Source: Scatophagus argus
Lineage: Eukaryota; Chordata; Actinopteri; Scatophagidae
Reading direction: 5' to 3'
Length of the DNA: 64,000 nt
Assembly: GCF_020382885.2 (NCBI RefSeq)
Contig: NC_058494.1
Location: 15,642,001-15,706,000, forward strand
Program-made: the position numbers and the translations under genes
Shown: piece by piece, positions 1 to 11,640 of the stretch
Layout of the letters: each line of letters starts with the position of its first letter
Numbering within the stretch: position 1 is the first letter of the stretch
Notes under the pieces: model-generated
The model's input: only the letters and a program-made list of their open reading frames with translations
Databases searched by the model: none
Told to the model about the DNA's origin: nothing

Positions 1-1338
1 CTCCATTTCCTGGAAAATGCAAGTACTCGTTGGAGGCGGCTGTCTCTTTCCCGTCCCACAGTGATGATGTCATTCTTCCCAGCTCTGCAGCTGGTCACTG
101 GGTGGACACCACACATGAGCGGAAAAGGTGGGAAAGTCCACAAGAGGAAGGAGGGGGGAGAGGGAGAGTGTGACTGACAGACGAGACAAACGTGGGATTG
201 AATGAGAAGAAAGGGTTGAATGTCGGCAGAAAAAGAGAAAGACAAGAAGAGAGAAGGCTGTGGGTTAAAAGAGGAGGGGAGGGAGAGAGGAAGGGTGTTG
301 TCGAAAAGAGAGGAACAGATGAGGGGCCCTGGGTGTGCCCTCACCTTCTTTGATCACTGGTGTCAACATGTTGCAACGGAATTCACAGTTTGTGTCTTTC
401 TGTTTAGTTTTGTTTAGTGTTAATGTGTTTTAAGTCCAGGGTCAAGGTTTCCCTGCAGTTTTCCTGAGTTTGACTACATAAAACAAAAAACATCTTATTG
501 TATCACAGAGGGTGGAATATGTCATGATAATAATGAGTCCCTCTGGCCAAAGGGTCTCTCCAATATTTGATTTTCCTCTCTCTGCTTGAGGGCCATGTAT
601 AAACTTCCAAATTACAGTGTGTTTGGATCTAATAAAAATTGCTGTGTTTAGTTTTTAGTTTCACTGTCACTGTTTTTTCAGAGCTTTTTTTTGTTTGTTT
701 TTCCCCCAGCCAAAGGAAGCAGCTTTTCTTTAAGTGAAATAGATCTAAAAACCCATTGTACAATACTTGCTCAACAGTAGTGAGGAGACAAACAGCTGGT
801 GAACATAGTGGAGCTTGTAACTGCTAAACAATCAGATATTTCCCCCAGGAGTTGGTAGAGACCAAAAACTTTAAAATAAAGTACATATTGGACAGACTTT
901 CATAATAACATGTCTTCTTCTGCAAGAACGCAGCAGAAGAGCAGTAGAGGAGGTCATTAATCCTGTTAATGCTGCAGCTTTCTGTTCTACACTGTTTTTA
1001 TTGTTATGAATGGCTTGCTTGCCACAATGTGTGGAGGCCTGTATCAGTAATGTATGAAACTGTGGGAGTGCAATTGCTGATGTCAGTGTGAAACAGAACT
1101 GAAAGGTCTTGTACAGGGCTTGGTGAATGGTGAAGAGGGTAAGACCTTGGCATCTGGGGAGGTGGGCTTCAGTAACTTTTAGAAACCCTGGCTGAGTGTT
1201 CACAGCGATGGTACTTCAGTTCCAACGAGACAAGTACCTGCACACACAGGAACAAGACAAAGGGCACTGGGGGTCTTCACTGTCAGTGTGACTGTGCTGT
1301 CATCATTGACGTCTATTGCCTGTGTATTTTGTTTGTAG
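1..1338. other. Intron or upstream part of tbc1d1, no exon supported
   Basis: This stretch precedes the first recognisable tbc1d1 exon. It holds a purine-rich GA tract (about 125-325) and AT-rich intronic sequence, ending in the acceptor used by the exon at 1339. The first 100 bases stay open in more than one frame, but I see no match to the tbc1d1 residues that should come just before the exon at 1339. I therefore treat it all as intron. Confidence 0.6.
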
Positions 1339-1500
1339 CGTCAGAGAGTGATCTGCAGAATAGGCGTCTGAAGCTGGACTATGAGGAAATCACTCCGTGT
1401 CTGAAGGAGGTCACTCTCGTCTGGGAGAAGATGCTGGGAACTCCTGGGAGGGCAAAGGTCAAATTTGATGCAGAGACCATACATGCTGCAGTTGCACAAG
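1339..1500 (+). CDS. tbc1d1: tbc1d1 coding exon a (pre-TBC linker)
   Basis: Acceptor TTTGTAG before 1339 and donor GTATAT at 1501. The first two bases complete a codon; the reading then gives [17 protein letters not shown] and ends with one base of a Gly codon. This is the helical segment just before the TBC domain ([10 protein letters not shown], then [12 protein letters not shown]). Confidence 0.93.
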
Positions 1501-2849
1501 GTATATATTTGGCTCCACAAATACATATATCAGCACTTCTTGCGAATGTTTGTCCTTTTTCAAAATCACCAGGTATTGGCAAATATTGACTGAAGTTTAA
1601 TGTATAAAGCTCAGACAGAAAATATGTATTGCAACTTCTCTCCTTATCATTTCCTTTTTCCAAATACAGGAAACAGAAAAGAGCATAAATTCCATGAAGT
1701 GTTTTTAATTCACTGCCTGTGCACACAGTAAATCCAGTATGTATTTCCCTTGGACATCTTCACCCCCGGTGGCTGTCTCTCATTGCCAAGGCTTTCTGTT
1801 CTGTCCATTTTCTAGTATCAGCATGTTCTGCACAGAAGACAGGAAGGTTATCTCTTTTGGCCTCAGCCTCAAAAATAACAGACCAGATCTAAAGTCCAGA
1901 ACACAAATGCACACAAAAAAAAGGCTAATCGCCAATGAATAGCAATGTTAGAATACAGTTAGATTTCCTCAAAAGCAGTGAGGCCATCTGACAGAAGGAC
2001 AGGACGAGAGCTGCAAGTTCACATGTTTAAATATTACATGATGAGAGTTTGATAGATGTTCTCAAGGCTGTTTATTTTGCCAAGGCTCTACGATGATAGA
2101 ATTAGTCTTACAAATTAACCGTTAGCCTTGCCTTTATGGCCTTTTTTACATTGTCCCTTTCTCATTACAACCTCCAGGTGAAATGGAGTGAAACAACTAG
2201 TCTGACTCCACCTACCAACGATAATCTTGTTCATTTGACTTTTGGTGTTATGATAACAATTTGTCTCTTTATGTTTGCGGTAAATATTCTAAATACAAGG
2301 TTCACTTAACTCCTTAAGAAAGAATCTCCAAAGTCAAGGGAAAATAGTGTAGAAAAAAAAAGCTGTATTCTCTCACACATTTTGTAATGACTCTCTGCTC
2401 TCTTTTGTCATGCAGTCAGAGTATGTATTGAGCTGACATTCTGGTATTTTTACAGTCAGGTTGGGTCCCCGCTGAGTTGCAGTATCTTCACCTCCCTGAG
2501 ATTCACCGCATTCTCAAGTCTCAATGATTTGCATACTACAAACATCATTTGCATACTACTGACAGAAATCTTGCCACATGGTCTCAATCTGTGCAGCTGT
2601 CAACAGTTTAATGAGGTTAATATGCCATACCTGCTTTGCAAATACTCCACCCCAGTCAATCCCACCTTTGTCTCTGGTAGGTGTCCCAAGGCAGCATCGA
2701 GGCGAGATCTGGAAATTTCTCTCTGAACAGTACCTGCTCAGGCAGACGGTCCCTTCCCGACCCCCCGCCAATCACACGCCGTACAAGGAGCTGCTGAAAC
2801 AGCTCACCTCACAGCAACACGCCATCCTCATAGATCTGGGTAACTTGGA

Positions 2850-2887
<38 letters not shown>

Positions 2888-5800
2888 ATGCTTTCATACC
2901 CTGTGGGGACATTACATAGATTTACGTTCATTTCCTGGAGACTTACTCTAAACAGAACCATTACTTGCTTAACCTTAACCTTACCTTAAACCTAACCATA
3001 AACTAAGCCTTCACCCTAAAATGTAATTTTTTCCTTATTGGGACTTGCATTTTGTCCCCATAAGGAAGGTGAGTCCCCACGTGTAACTGTGTAAACAGGT
3101 TTTTGGGTAAGAAAAACATGCGCACACACAGTACAAATACATTTAATTCAGCACATTTTAGATTTTGCAGGTCTTGAAAAGTCATAAAAAGTATTGTTTC
3201 CTCAACAAAAGACCGTAGAAGGTGTTAAATAGGCTTAAATTTGAATATTTTTTCTTGCCTTAAGTAAACAGAAACACTGGTTTGTGGACTGTCAGGAGAC
3301 ATCATAAATCTATAAACTGCAAGAGAGATGTTTAATACTTTTTTGCGGAGTTTCAGTCAGCACCCTCAGACCTGATGCAAACACTGCCGCTGCTTGTAAC
3401 TGCAGCAACAAGGAAGCTCACTGACTCATAGTGTTTTGATTTTAGCAAAATGTTGTATGAACTTATTTAATTGGTTAATTCATGCGTCTTTTTTATGTGA
3501 TTAATGTTGTTAGAAGAAGTTATTATATAGCTGGAAAATACTGACAAAATGAGATGCAGATATGAAAAAAATACATGCGCTTAATATTAATTGTAAATGT
3601 TATTGTCCCTACTGGTCTTCCGTCGTGTTGACAAGCATCATTGTGATAAAGATATTCAGTTTCCTTCTGTGTGGTATTTAAGATGTTTTTAAAAGTCTTA
3701 CATTAGTCCCTCAAACCTCATTTTAATGCTTTCACCCTCAAATGTTCACAACACCTCCTATCCAAAAACCCACACACTCACACACACATACATACAGTAC
3801 CTACACCCCACCCATATAACACCCACACACATACACATCCACCCACCCATCTGTCCCTGTAGCGCTTAACCTGCTGTGTTTTTGTTGTTGACCCTGCGCT
3901 TTTCATCTGTCTATCTTATTTACTCCACATTGAATAGGGTGGGGACGGAGGTAACAGCACACGCTGACAGTTGGTAACAGGGCCTGGTATGAAGGTGTTA
4001 AGTGCTCTAGGATAAAAACACACAGTGTTTATGACACTGAAGTGCCAAAGAGGTTTTCAGATAGAAATTCAGGGCTATCGATTTGACGTAAACATGTGAA
4101 AGTCACAAAGTTCAGTTCTCTGACAACATACATTCAGCACACAGAACAGACACACAGGCAAACTCTTCCCTTCAGGCAGGGGAGGGAGTCGTGGCATTAT
4201 GTTCACAAACCTAAAGCCCCCACAGCACATTCCACGCATACACACTTACACCACCGTCATTGTCTTCTGCAGAGCCTCACTGTCACACACTGTAAGTCAG
4301 GAAGTCCTCAGTCCCAAAACATACACACACACCTGCCAATTACTAGCCTGTCCATGGTAAGAATGTTCTTTTACAGATCCCAGGTCATTATGTTGTCATT
4401 TATTAAAGGCGCACGTCCCATCCGCCGTTACATGTTAAGCTTCTGAAAGGCAAGGTATGCAGTCTTTGTTTAAAGCTGCGCGTATGTGTTTTCATGAACA
4501 TGTTTCTAAGCATGACAACTTGTAATGGGTTGGCACATGCCCAAGCACCGAGTCCCATTTCTAACCTTTTTTTATCAACAGAAAAGTGTGAAGTCTGGCA
4601 TCCCCAAGGCAAAGTTTAAAAGGTTAAAAACGTGAACAAAAACATACAGAGAATGAATGACAGAGAATGTCTTTTCTTATCTAGTGTGACAATCAGTCCA
4701 ATTCATCCTTTTTTCCCCCCTTTTGCCTTATTGAACTCAACAGTCTCCTTTAATGTGATGCGTCTTGAAATGCTTTATAAGATAGCCGGTGCTGAAATTA
4801 GAAATATTAGCGCCATCCCTAAAACTTAATCCTTGTATAATGGACACAGCCGTATTTTACTAACAATATATTAAAAAATCATATATATTATTTATGTATT
4901 ATAAATTATGTGGTATCAGATCAGACCTGGACTTGCATGCCTGCTGATATTTGATCCAGCAGTCAAGCAGTAAGGAAGACATTTCTGATGCTGATGTCGC
5001 TATCCGAGCAACTCTGATATCAAGCTGATGTCAGTCTAACAGAATATTTCATGCTAAATATAAACAGTGCAGATATTTGCTGTATACTTGATCTCTTTTT
5101 GTCTGATCCAGGTCGCACTTTTCCCACTCATCCATATTTCCAAGCCCAGCTGGGAGCTGGACAACTGTCTCTGTATAATTTGCTGAAGGCCTACTCACTG
5201 CTGGACCCAGAGGTATCATTTGATTTTTTTTTTATTATTCTTTCTAGTCTCTAGTTTCTAGTTTCTTTCTTAGTCTTTGATTGCCAAAATGAAACTGTCT
5301 TTTAGCCTTCGGCTTTTTCCCCCCTTTCTTGTCTGTGTCGAAATCAAGTTTGTGGTTGCTGTTGTAATTGTAGGTGGGCTACTGCCAGGGCCTGTCTTTC
5401 ATTGCTGGAGTGCTGCTGTTACACATGGGGGAAGAGGATGCCTTTGACATGCTTAAATTTCTAATGTATGACGTGGGGCTCCGCAAACAGTACAGGCCTG
5501 ACATGATTATCCTGCAGGTAAAACATAAACAGCAGAGTCTCTTTGTCACACATATATATATCACACACTTTATTCTAGATCATTTCTCCCTTTTACTCAC
5601 ACACTTAAATTACATCAAAGAGGACTGCAGGTTACTGTCTTTTCATATGTCCATTTATCAGTCAGTTTATTTATCTGTTCATCTCCCATTTTATATATAT
5701 ATGTGTGTATATATATATGAAAATATATATGAAACGTGAAGCAACACAATGTCAGCTAAGGTTTCTTTGTGTTTTTGATAGACACCATTAGTTTGGTGGA

Positions 5801-8800
5801 AACATGTTTACCAGTGCCTGGTGTGCGTAGGACTTTAGTTGGATTGATACTTGATGGGAGGGGTTAGCAAGAACACCACCATACTTATCTGTGGCGTAGG
5901 TTTTGCATTATAATTCAGCATGTGATTTCACGTTTTGATAGAACTACTGCATCACTGGATGGATGTTCTGTAAATCATAAGGCTGCATCACGCTTAAATC
6001 TTCTACATCATGGTCATAGTGTTTGCATTCTTTTATTCCCTTTGTGATAAACTGTAGTTGTGGAAAGATTCTTTACTGAAAAGGAAAGTACTGCTGTGCA
6101 GTCATTGTGTTTGCATTCTTTTACTGCAGCAGATAGTCTAGCCTTTCTTAAACTTGCTTGGTGTTGTCTTTAATCTCCACCAGCATCAAAATCTTGTATA
6201 AAAAATTAAAAAAAAAACGTCTCCCACATAGTATACACTCAAGCACATGCTCCCAGTCTGACCGATAAAAACAATCTCTGATTTGCTGTTCATATCAGAT
6301 TCAGATGTACCAGCTGTCACGGCTCCTCCATGACTACCACAGGGATCTCTACAGCCACTTGGAGCAGCAGGAGATCGGGCCCAGCTTATACGCCACACCC
6401 TGGTTCCTCACCGCCTTTGCATCACACTTCCCCCTCGGCTTTGTAGCCAGAGTCTTCGGTAAGCTTTGAGAGTATGCGTATGTATCTGCACTCAAACCGC
6501 ACTGTTGTTTAACTTGGTCGCCACATCATTTCTTCTTCCAGAGAAAAAGCTTGGCAGCTGCAGATGCAGAAGAGAAGCAGGATGGTGGGGGCGTTCTCAG
6601 AGATGTTTAGATTGTCCCCACAGTTAACTGTTCTAATTAGGTCTTGGAAACAGAGTGATAGAAGAGGAGGAGGAAAGTGGTGATGTGGGAGGAAATAGAA
6701 GGCTGTAAAGCAAAGTGCATACAAGAAATCTAGTAAATGTGGAAGGGCCACAAGAAAGATGGGAGTGGCATTGTATGTTGTTAAAGTAGAAATTGAAATT
6801 TTAAGATAATAATCAAAGTTTTTCATTTCAACATATGCAGCAGTGTCTTTGGAATGACGTTTCCAATAGTGAGTTTCGTATACACAGATTGGTGTGAGAT
6901 AAATCATTTGTTTGTGAGATACAGACTGTTTTTCTTTGAAGTGACCTTTTACCATTTGAGTAAATATCATCACACCCACAGGCCCTTGTATGTATGTCTT
7001 CATTTTCCACGTCTCTGCTTTTATCTCCCTCATTCCTTCCTTGTTGTTGTTTTCATGCCTAATTTCTTACACAGTGCTCAGTCACTGAACCAGACTCACT
7101 GGCTCCTTGTGTGCATCTGAGCGTAACTGTGTTTGTGTGTATGTGCGTGTGTGTGCGCGCGAGTGTGTTTACAGTTAGAGGGCATCATCGCAGCACTGTG
7201 AACTCCTTGATATTGTACAGAATGTGGGGCTCAACACCTCCGCTCCCATTCCTTAATCTGTTGTGTGATCTCATGCAATCCGCCCTAACCCTTACCACAC
7301 CCAGATGCATTCAAAGCTCACACACATATGCACACACCTACTCCACCTCTCTTTATTCACCCTAGCCTATATTTATGTTTGCTTAAATCTTTTTACTGAC
7401 GTCAAAGCATTTACAATTTAGAAAACCCCTTAAGTCACCAATCAACACGGTAAGCTGCACTATAATGCACCTGTCATTATTAATTTTACGTTATATAATT
7501 GTGAACAAAGAAAAACTGCCATGTCAGGCCTTTTACCAGCACCTGTCGTGTTCTTTTCTTTATTTCTCTTTCTTCGTCAGTGACCTTTGCCTCCTTTTTT
7601 TTGTCCTTTGTCAGATATGTTGTTCCTGCAGGGGTCAGAGGTCATCTTTAAGGTGGCCTTGAGTCTGCTGGGGAGTCACAAGCCCCTGATCCTGCAGCAC
7701 GAGCACCTAGAGTCCATAGTGGACTTCATCAAGACCACGCTGCCCAAACTGGGTCTGGTGCAGATGGAAAAAACCATCAACCAGGTTAGAATAAACAACA
7801 GTCAGTAACATATTAACCCTTTCATTCGCTGGAAAGCAAAAGATTTTTCATAAATTCGTCGTTGCTAAACCGTAAGTCTGGGATTACTCGCATTTTTCCT
7901 TTAGTGAACAAATCCCATTCTTTCTTCAACAGTGTGTTCTCAGTACTTTCCAACCCCTTCTGATTCCTCTCTGGTACTCAGACCCAAACCATTTGTTTCT
8001 ACTGAAAACATAAATTCTTCCAAATGGGAAATGGTTGAGAGATATATAGTTTAATTTTTAAGAAATTCCCAATAATTTGGGAAACAGCTGGGCACTCAAA
8101 TGTTCATCAAACGAGAATAAATAGTGGATTTGTTGGGGACCGTTTTCAGCCAGAGATTTAGTCTGACTGTCCATATTGAAGCATCCTGGACTGGAAGATC
8201 CTTTCTTTTTGTTTTTAGTATAACTTCATATTGTCTTTCATTAGACCCTTTCCCCCTGAATGCCCTATTCTATCCTTGGTCTTTCTCATTTGGTGGACTA
8301 TTGAGTATTTACTGCAGCAGGAAATCAAGCCATAATAAACTAGATTAAACTGGACTTCCCACATTCATGGTAACATGTGACCCATTTATGTGTTTTTAAT
8401 AGTTTTTGGACAACGGAGGCCTTTGGCACACAGGAATAAAATATGTGAGCCTTTAGTTAGACACTTGCTCTTAAGATTCCTTCATTGTTGGTTTTGTCCT
8501 TTTCATGGCATTTATTAACAATAAAACAAGATATCACCATGATATCATTTAACTCAAGAGTATAAGCAGCAACGATTTCCACCTCCTGCCAGTTTTTGGG
8601 AGGTTGGATCAATTTGCGTAGGTTAGCTAGCTCATAGATCACGGGCCAGATGACCTCTCTGATCCTCTACGTCAGCATGCAAAAACATGATGTCATTGTG
8701 TCACTTAATGTTCACACTGTTTCCGAGTGTCTCCGTGTCTCAGTTCACAAAAGAGATGAGTGTCACCACAGTATTATAATCATTACACAACTCATGGCAG

Positions 8801-10802
8801 TGATAAAGAGGCAACATAATTTGCTTCGTGACGAAACAAGAAAATATGGAATGCTATTTTGCTTGAGTGACTGATGCTATCAGTGTGAACCACACCCTCT
8901 CTCTATAACAGCTGACGGGTGGAGTGTCAGTGAAGTCATTTAACCTTTAAACTCATGTGTCAGTGTATTTGTGGTAAAAAAAAAAAAAAAATGGGAAAAC
9001 TACTGTATGTCAATAACTTCAGGCTTCAGGCTTGAATGACTCCATCTGACCTGATGAGAGATGAGTCTCATGTAAACTAATGTCAAGACAGAACATTAAA
9101 TATTCGCGTGTAAAATCGTGTAGGTTGTCATTTGTCTCAAGGTGGGATTAGCAAACATGTCTGATGTGTCAAAAACATGTAGAGAGATGTTATCTAAGTA
9201 CAGTACAGTTTAGAAAGTATGCATTCACCTTGTAATTTGCATAAAATAGCAAAAGGTGTTGAGTCATGCTCTAGCTTGCCGGTACTTTCCCTCAAGTGCC
9301 ACTTATCCACATTACTTTGGCAATATGTTAGCTGCAATGTGACTCACAGTCTCACCAGCAAAAAAAATTAAAAAAAAACAAAAAAACAGGGTGTGTACTT
9401 ACAGGATGTTTATTTTCTTTTGTTGTCTACTCTGCTTTATTATATGGTAATATAACAACAATCTGCTGAATCTGTGCGGTTAAAAGTAAATGGAAATTCC
9501 ACTTTCACGAAACCTTTTGTTCATAGTTTTGGCCATCATTCCTATCAGTAATGATCACATTGTATTCAACCAGTTAGGCTGGAGTCAGACGAGTTAAACA
9601 AACCCACAGGTTGGACTAACTCATTTAGGAAGAGAAAACAAATGTTGGTATTACTACCTTGCTGCCTTTCTGATATTAACACTTTGGGCCGCTGTACCTG
9701 CCATAGCTGTGCAATAAGGAGCCATTACCATCATTTCTGGTGCGCTCATCTTGGCTTTTGTTTTTAAAAGAAGTGATTAAAATAATCTGGCTAAGCTAAA
9801 TTAAAAAGGACAATTTGTTTTGTGTCTTTGCTTATGGACAAAAAGTTAAAACAAAAAAATAAAATGCATGGATGGAAATGGCCGCCAAATCAGAAAGCTA
9901 AATGCTCAAATTTCCTGTGAACTAGAGGTAAAAAACAGAAAAAGGTGGAGAGTTAACCCCACCCTTCTAGATTCCATGCATATTTGTGACTTACATGATG
10001 CTGTGCAATATTACAAAGGTGTGGACTGGGGAGGGGGATATACTGGGGGGTTGTCAGATTTTATCAAGTGAGACTGAGAGAGAATTTGCCCTGTAAAGCA
10101 TATCAAGCCGTCTCTAAAAGTGAAGTGTCATTTAATAAAGTAATTTGATGTTTGCTATTTACAATCCCACATACAATATGTTTTGTATTTCTGAACGTTC
10201 TTTCAAGATTCAGTGACTCTTTTTTTTTATTATTACTATTACTGCTGCACATTCTTTGTGCATTAGGTTTGTGAGATGGATGTGTCCAAGCAGCTGCAGG
10301 CCTATGAGGTGGAGTACCACGTCTTGCAGGATGAACTGCTGGACACGTCTCCAACCCTCAACCAACACCAGCGAGCTGCACAGCTGGAGAGGACCAATCA
10401 GAGCCTTCGACAGCAGAACCTCGACCTGCTGGAGGAAGTGCAGGTACATACACACACAAGTTTGGACACAACTTCTCCTCTCTTTTACTTTGTTCAATTC
10501 ATGTATCACTCTGTCCCACCCAGAGGTCACATGCTCGCGTCCGCGACCTGGAGAGTCGAGTGGAGGCTTTGTCCCAGTCGGAGAGCCAGCTCAGGGAGCA
10601 GGTTTCTGCTCTGGAGGAAGAGAAGAAACAGCTAGCAAGCACCGTCACATGCCTGCAGGACCTCCTCGCCAGCTTCGGCGTACACACCATCTCCGATGGA
10701 CACACACTCCACTCCCCAACCTCTGAACAGCAGCCAGTCACAGCAAAAGTGGATGGTCTGGCAAACAGAACTGTGGACTCCCTTCCCCATAACTGCACCT
10801 AA
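1339..10802 (+). CDS. tbc1d1: tbc1d1, 3' part: Rab GTPase-activating protein (TBC1 domain family member 1), eight exons
   Basis: This is the C-terminal ~450 residues of TBC1D1, the paralogue of TBC1D4/AS160. The family switches off Rab GTPases (Rab8, 10, 14) on GLUT4 storage vesicles and is released from this block by AKT/AMPK phosphorylation in muscle; that is family knowledge. Exons: 1339-1500, 2681-2839, 5112-5212, 5374-5517, 6299-6458, 7615-7784, 10267-10443, 10524-10802. All join in frame. Seen in sequence: [20 protein letters not shown] before the TBC domain; the arginine-finger motif ILIDLGR (IxxDxxR), whose Arg falls on the next exon; the glutamine-finger motif GYCQG (YxQ); then a leucine-rich coiled coil ([18 protein letters not shown] and [17 protein letters not shown]). 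Both catalytic fingers are intact, so the GAP should be active. The PTB domains, the phosphosites and the start codon lie upstream of the window. The choice of tbc1d1 over tbc1d4 rests on the neighbouring klf3 and fam114a1. Confidence 0.95.
2681..2839 (+). CDS. tbc1d1: tbc1d1 coding exon b (start of TBC domain)
   Basis: Acceptor CTGGTAG, donor GTAACT at 2840. It encodes [16 protein letters not shown] and [20 protein letters not shown]; the final base starts the Gly codon of the IxxDxxR arginine-finger motif. A (CA)n array begins 12 bases after the donor. Confidence 0.95.
2852..2884. repeat. (CA)n microsatellite
   Basis: About 16 perfect CA units, just downstream of a tbc1d1 donor site and joined directly to the interspersed repeat at 2885-3110. 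Confidence 0.95.
2885..3110 (+). mobile_element. CA-linked interspersed repeat with telomere-like middle, copy 1
   Basis: It runs from TGTGGGGACATTACATAGA, through a stretch of CCTTAACC/CCTAACC-like hexamers, to TTGTCCCCATAAGGAAGG and a GTGTAAACAG end. A second copy in the same orientation, with the same (CA)n start, is at 53071-53315. I recognise it as a common fish repeat but cannot give its formal family name. No open reading frame. Confidence 0.8.
3111..5111. other. tbc1d1 intron, no further feature
   Basis: AT-rich intron with a short CA-rich patch near 3765-3850. The short ORFs here are CA-rich or lack any coding signature, and I see no exon. Confidence 0.6.
5112..5212 (+). CDS. tbc1d1: tbc1d1 coding exon c (catalytic arginine)
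   Basis: Acceptor GATCCAG, donor GTATCA. It completes Gly and starts with the arginine finger: [17 protein letters not shown], then [15 protein letters not shown]. It ends on a complete codon. Confidence 0.95.
5374..5517 (+). CDS. tbc1d1: tbc1d1 coding exon d (catalytic glutamine)
   Basis: Acceptor TTGTAG, donor GTAAAA. 48 codons beginning [20 protein letters not shown], which carries the YxQ glutamine finger, then [14 protein letters not shown]. In phase with the exons on both sides. Confidence 0.96.
6299..6458 (+). CDS. tbc1d1: tbc1d1 coding exon e (TBC domain)
   Basis: Acceptor ATATCAG, donor GTAAGC. It encodes [20 protein letters not shown], then [17 protein letters not shown] and [10 protein letters not shown], typical of the second half of the TBC domain. 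It ends one base into an Asp codon. Confidence 0.96.
7615..7784 (+). CDS. tbc1d1: tbc1d1 coding exon f (end of TBC domain)
   Basis: Acceptor TTGTCAG, donor GTTAGA. It encodes [20 protein letters not shown], then [18 protein letters not shown] and [11 protein letters not shown], the last helices of the TBC fold. It ends on a complete codon. Confidence 0.96.
7785..10266. other. tbc1d1 intron of 2.5 kb, no further feature
   Basis: AT-rich intron with several poly-A runs (for example near 8975 and 9360). No exon, RNA gene or recognisable mobile element was seen. Confidence 0.6.
10267..10443 (+). CDS. tbc1d1: tbc1d1 coding exon g (coiled coil)
   Basis: Acceptor GCATTAG, donor GTACAT. 59 codons: [20 protein letters not shown], then [20 protein letters not shown]. 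This starts the C-terminal coiled coil that follows the TBC domain in this family. Confidence 0.94.
10524..10802 (+). CDS. tbc1d1: tbc1d1 last coding exon h (coiled coil and C-terminus)
   Basis: Acceptor CACCCAG at 10517-10523, only 80 bases after the preceding donor. It continues the heptad pattern ([37 protein letters not shown]), then a low-complexity tail ending SLPHNCT and a TAA stop at 10800-10802. The tail after the coiled coil diverges from the mammalian proteins I remember. Confidence 0.92.
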   Translation, partial: RSHARVRDLESRVEALSQSESQLREQVSALEEEKKQLASTVTCLQDLLASFGVHTISDGHTLHSPTSEQQPVTAKVDGLANRTVDSLPHNCT

Positions 10803-11640
10803 TTGTTTTCCATGTGGTAAGGTAGTCCGGAGGAGGAGCCGGTTGTGGAAGACCGATGAAGAGAAGGTCGAGTGAGACATCAAGGTGGCTCCCTACTTCG
10901 ACCTCAATCCTCTTCTCACCTCATGAATGTTTTAATAAAAAGTGGAAATACAGAAACAGAGAGGTGAAGAATGGGAAATGGGGACAAGGTTAAAAGAGGA
11001 AGACACGAGTATTATCCCAAAAACACACCAATTGCCCTCTTCCGGCTCTTAAACAAATACAAACGAACATGTGATTTGACCAACGATCCCCAAAGATAGC
11101 ACTGTCCCTCTACTGTAAAAACAAAGTTACATTTGCACCTGTACTTGTTTATGTCCATGAATGTCTGGTGTCTTCGGCCATGTATTTTATGATCATGTGA
11201 GAGAGTTTGTGTGGATGTGTCAGATGCAGAAAGGCTGAAGTAGCCAAAGAATGTCTTTATTAGCGAACAACAAGCTCGAACAAAGAACGTGTAGTATCGC
11301 TCAAGCCTATCCATAGTCAGTAGGTAATACAAAGATAAAACGTTTCCAAAGAAAAAAATAAGTCAAGTATGTTAAGAAAGTGGGATGAAGAGACGGGTGA
11401 AGAAATAAACTTCACGACAAAGCGTTTTATTTTGTTGTAAAAGTTGTATAGGACATAAGCTAAGTGATGTTAGAGCTTGGATGATGGTGCTCATGTTCAG
11501 AGGTCACAGGTGAAACTATTTTTGATTCCTCCTCCTTATTTCTACTCTGTTTCTGTTTCCTGATCCTGGACGATGCAAACTTCATTTAGTTACAGTATGT
11601 CGCAGGAAGAGTAACACAATAAATCCGGTCCATTTCACAT
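10803..11640 (+). promoter_or_regulatory. tbc1d1: tbc1d1 3' UTR with candidate poly(A) signals
   Basis: AATAAA hexamers lie at 10934-10939, 11404-11409 and 11618-11623. The first gives a short 3' UTR of about 150 bases and the later ones would extend it. Which one is used cannot be decided from sequence. Confidence 0.5.

Noticed and set aside
1-120. Possible upstream tbc1d1 exon at the window start (open in two frames)
   Set aside because: No similarity to the tbc1d1 residues that should precede the exon at 1339, and no clear acceptor/donor pair in phase.
871-1203. Minus-strand ORF of 110 codons
   Set aside because: Lies in intron, no family resemblance, no splice or promoter context.
4096-4446. 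Plus-strand ORF of 116 codons
   Set aside because: His/Thr-rich translation of CA-rich sequence inside a tbc1d1 intron.
6509-7033. Minus-strand ORF of 174 codons
   Set aside because: Intronic, between two solid tbc1d1 exons on the other strand; no domain or similarity that I recognise.
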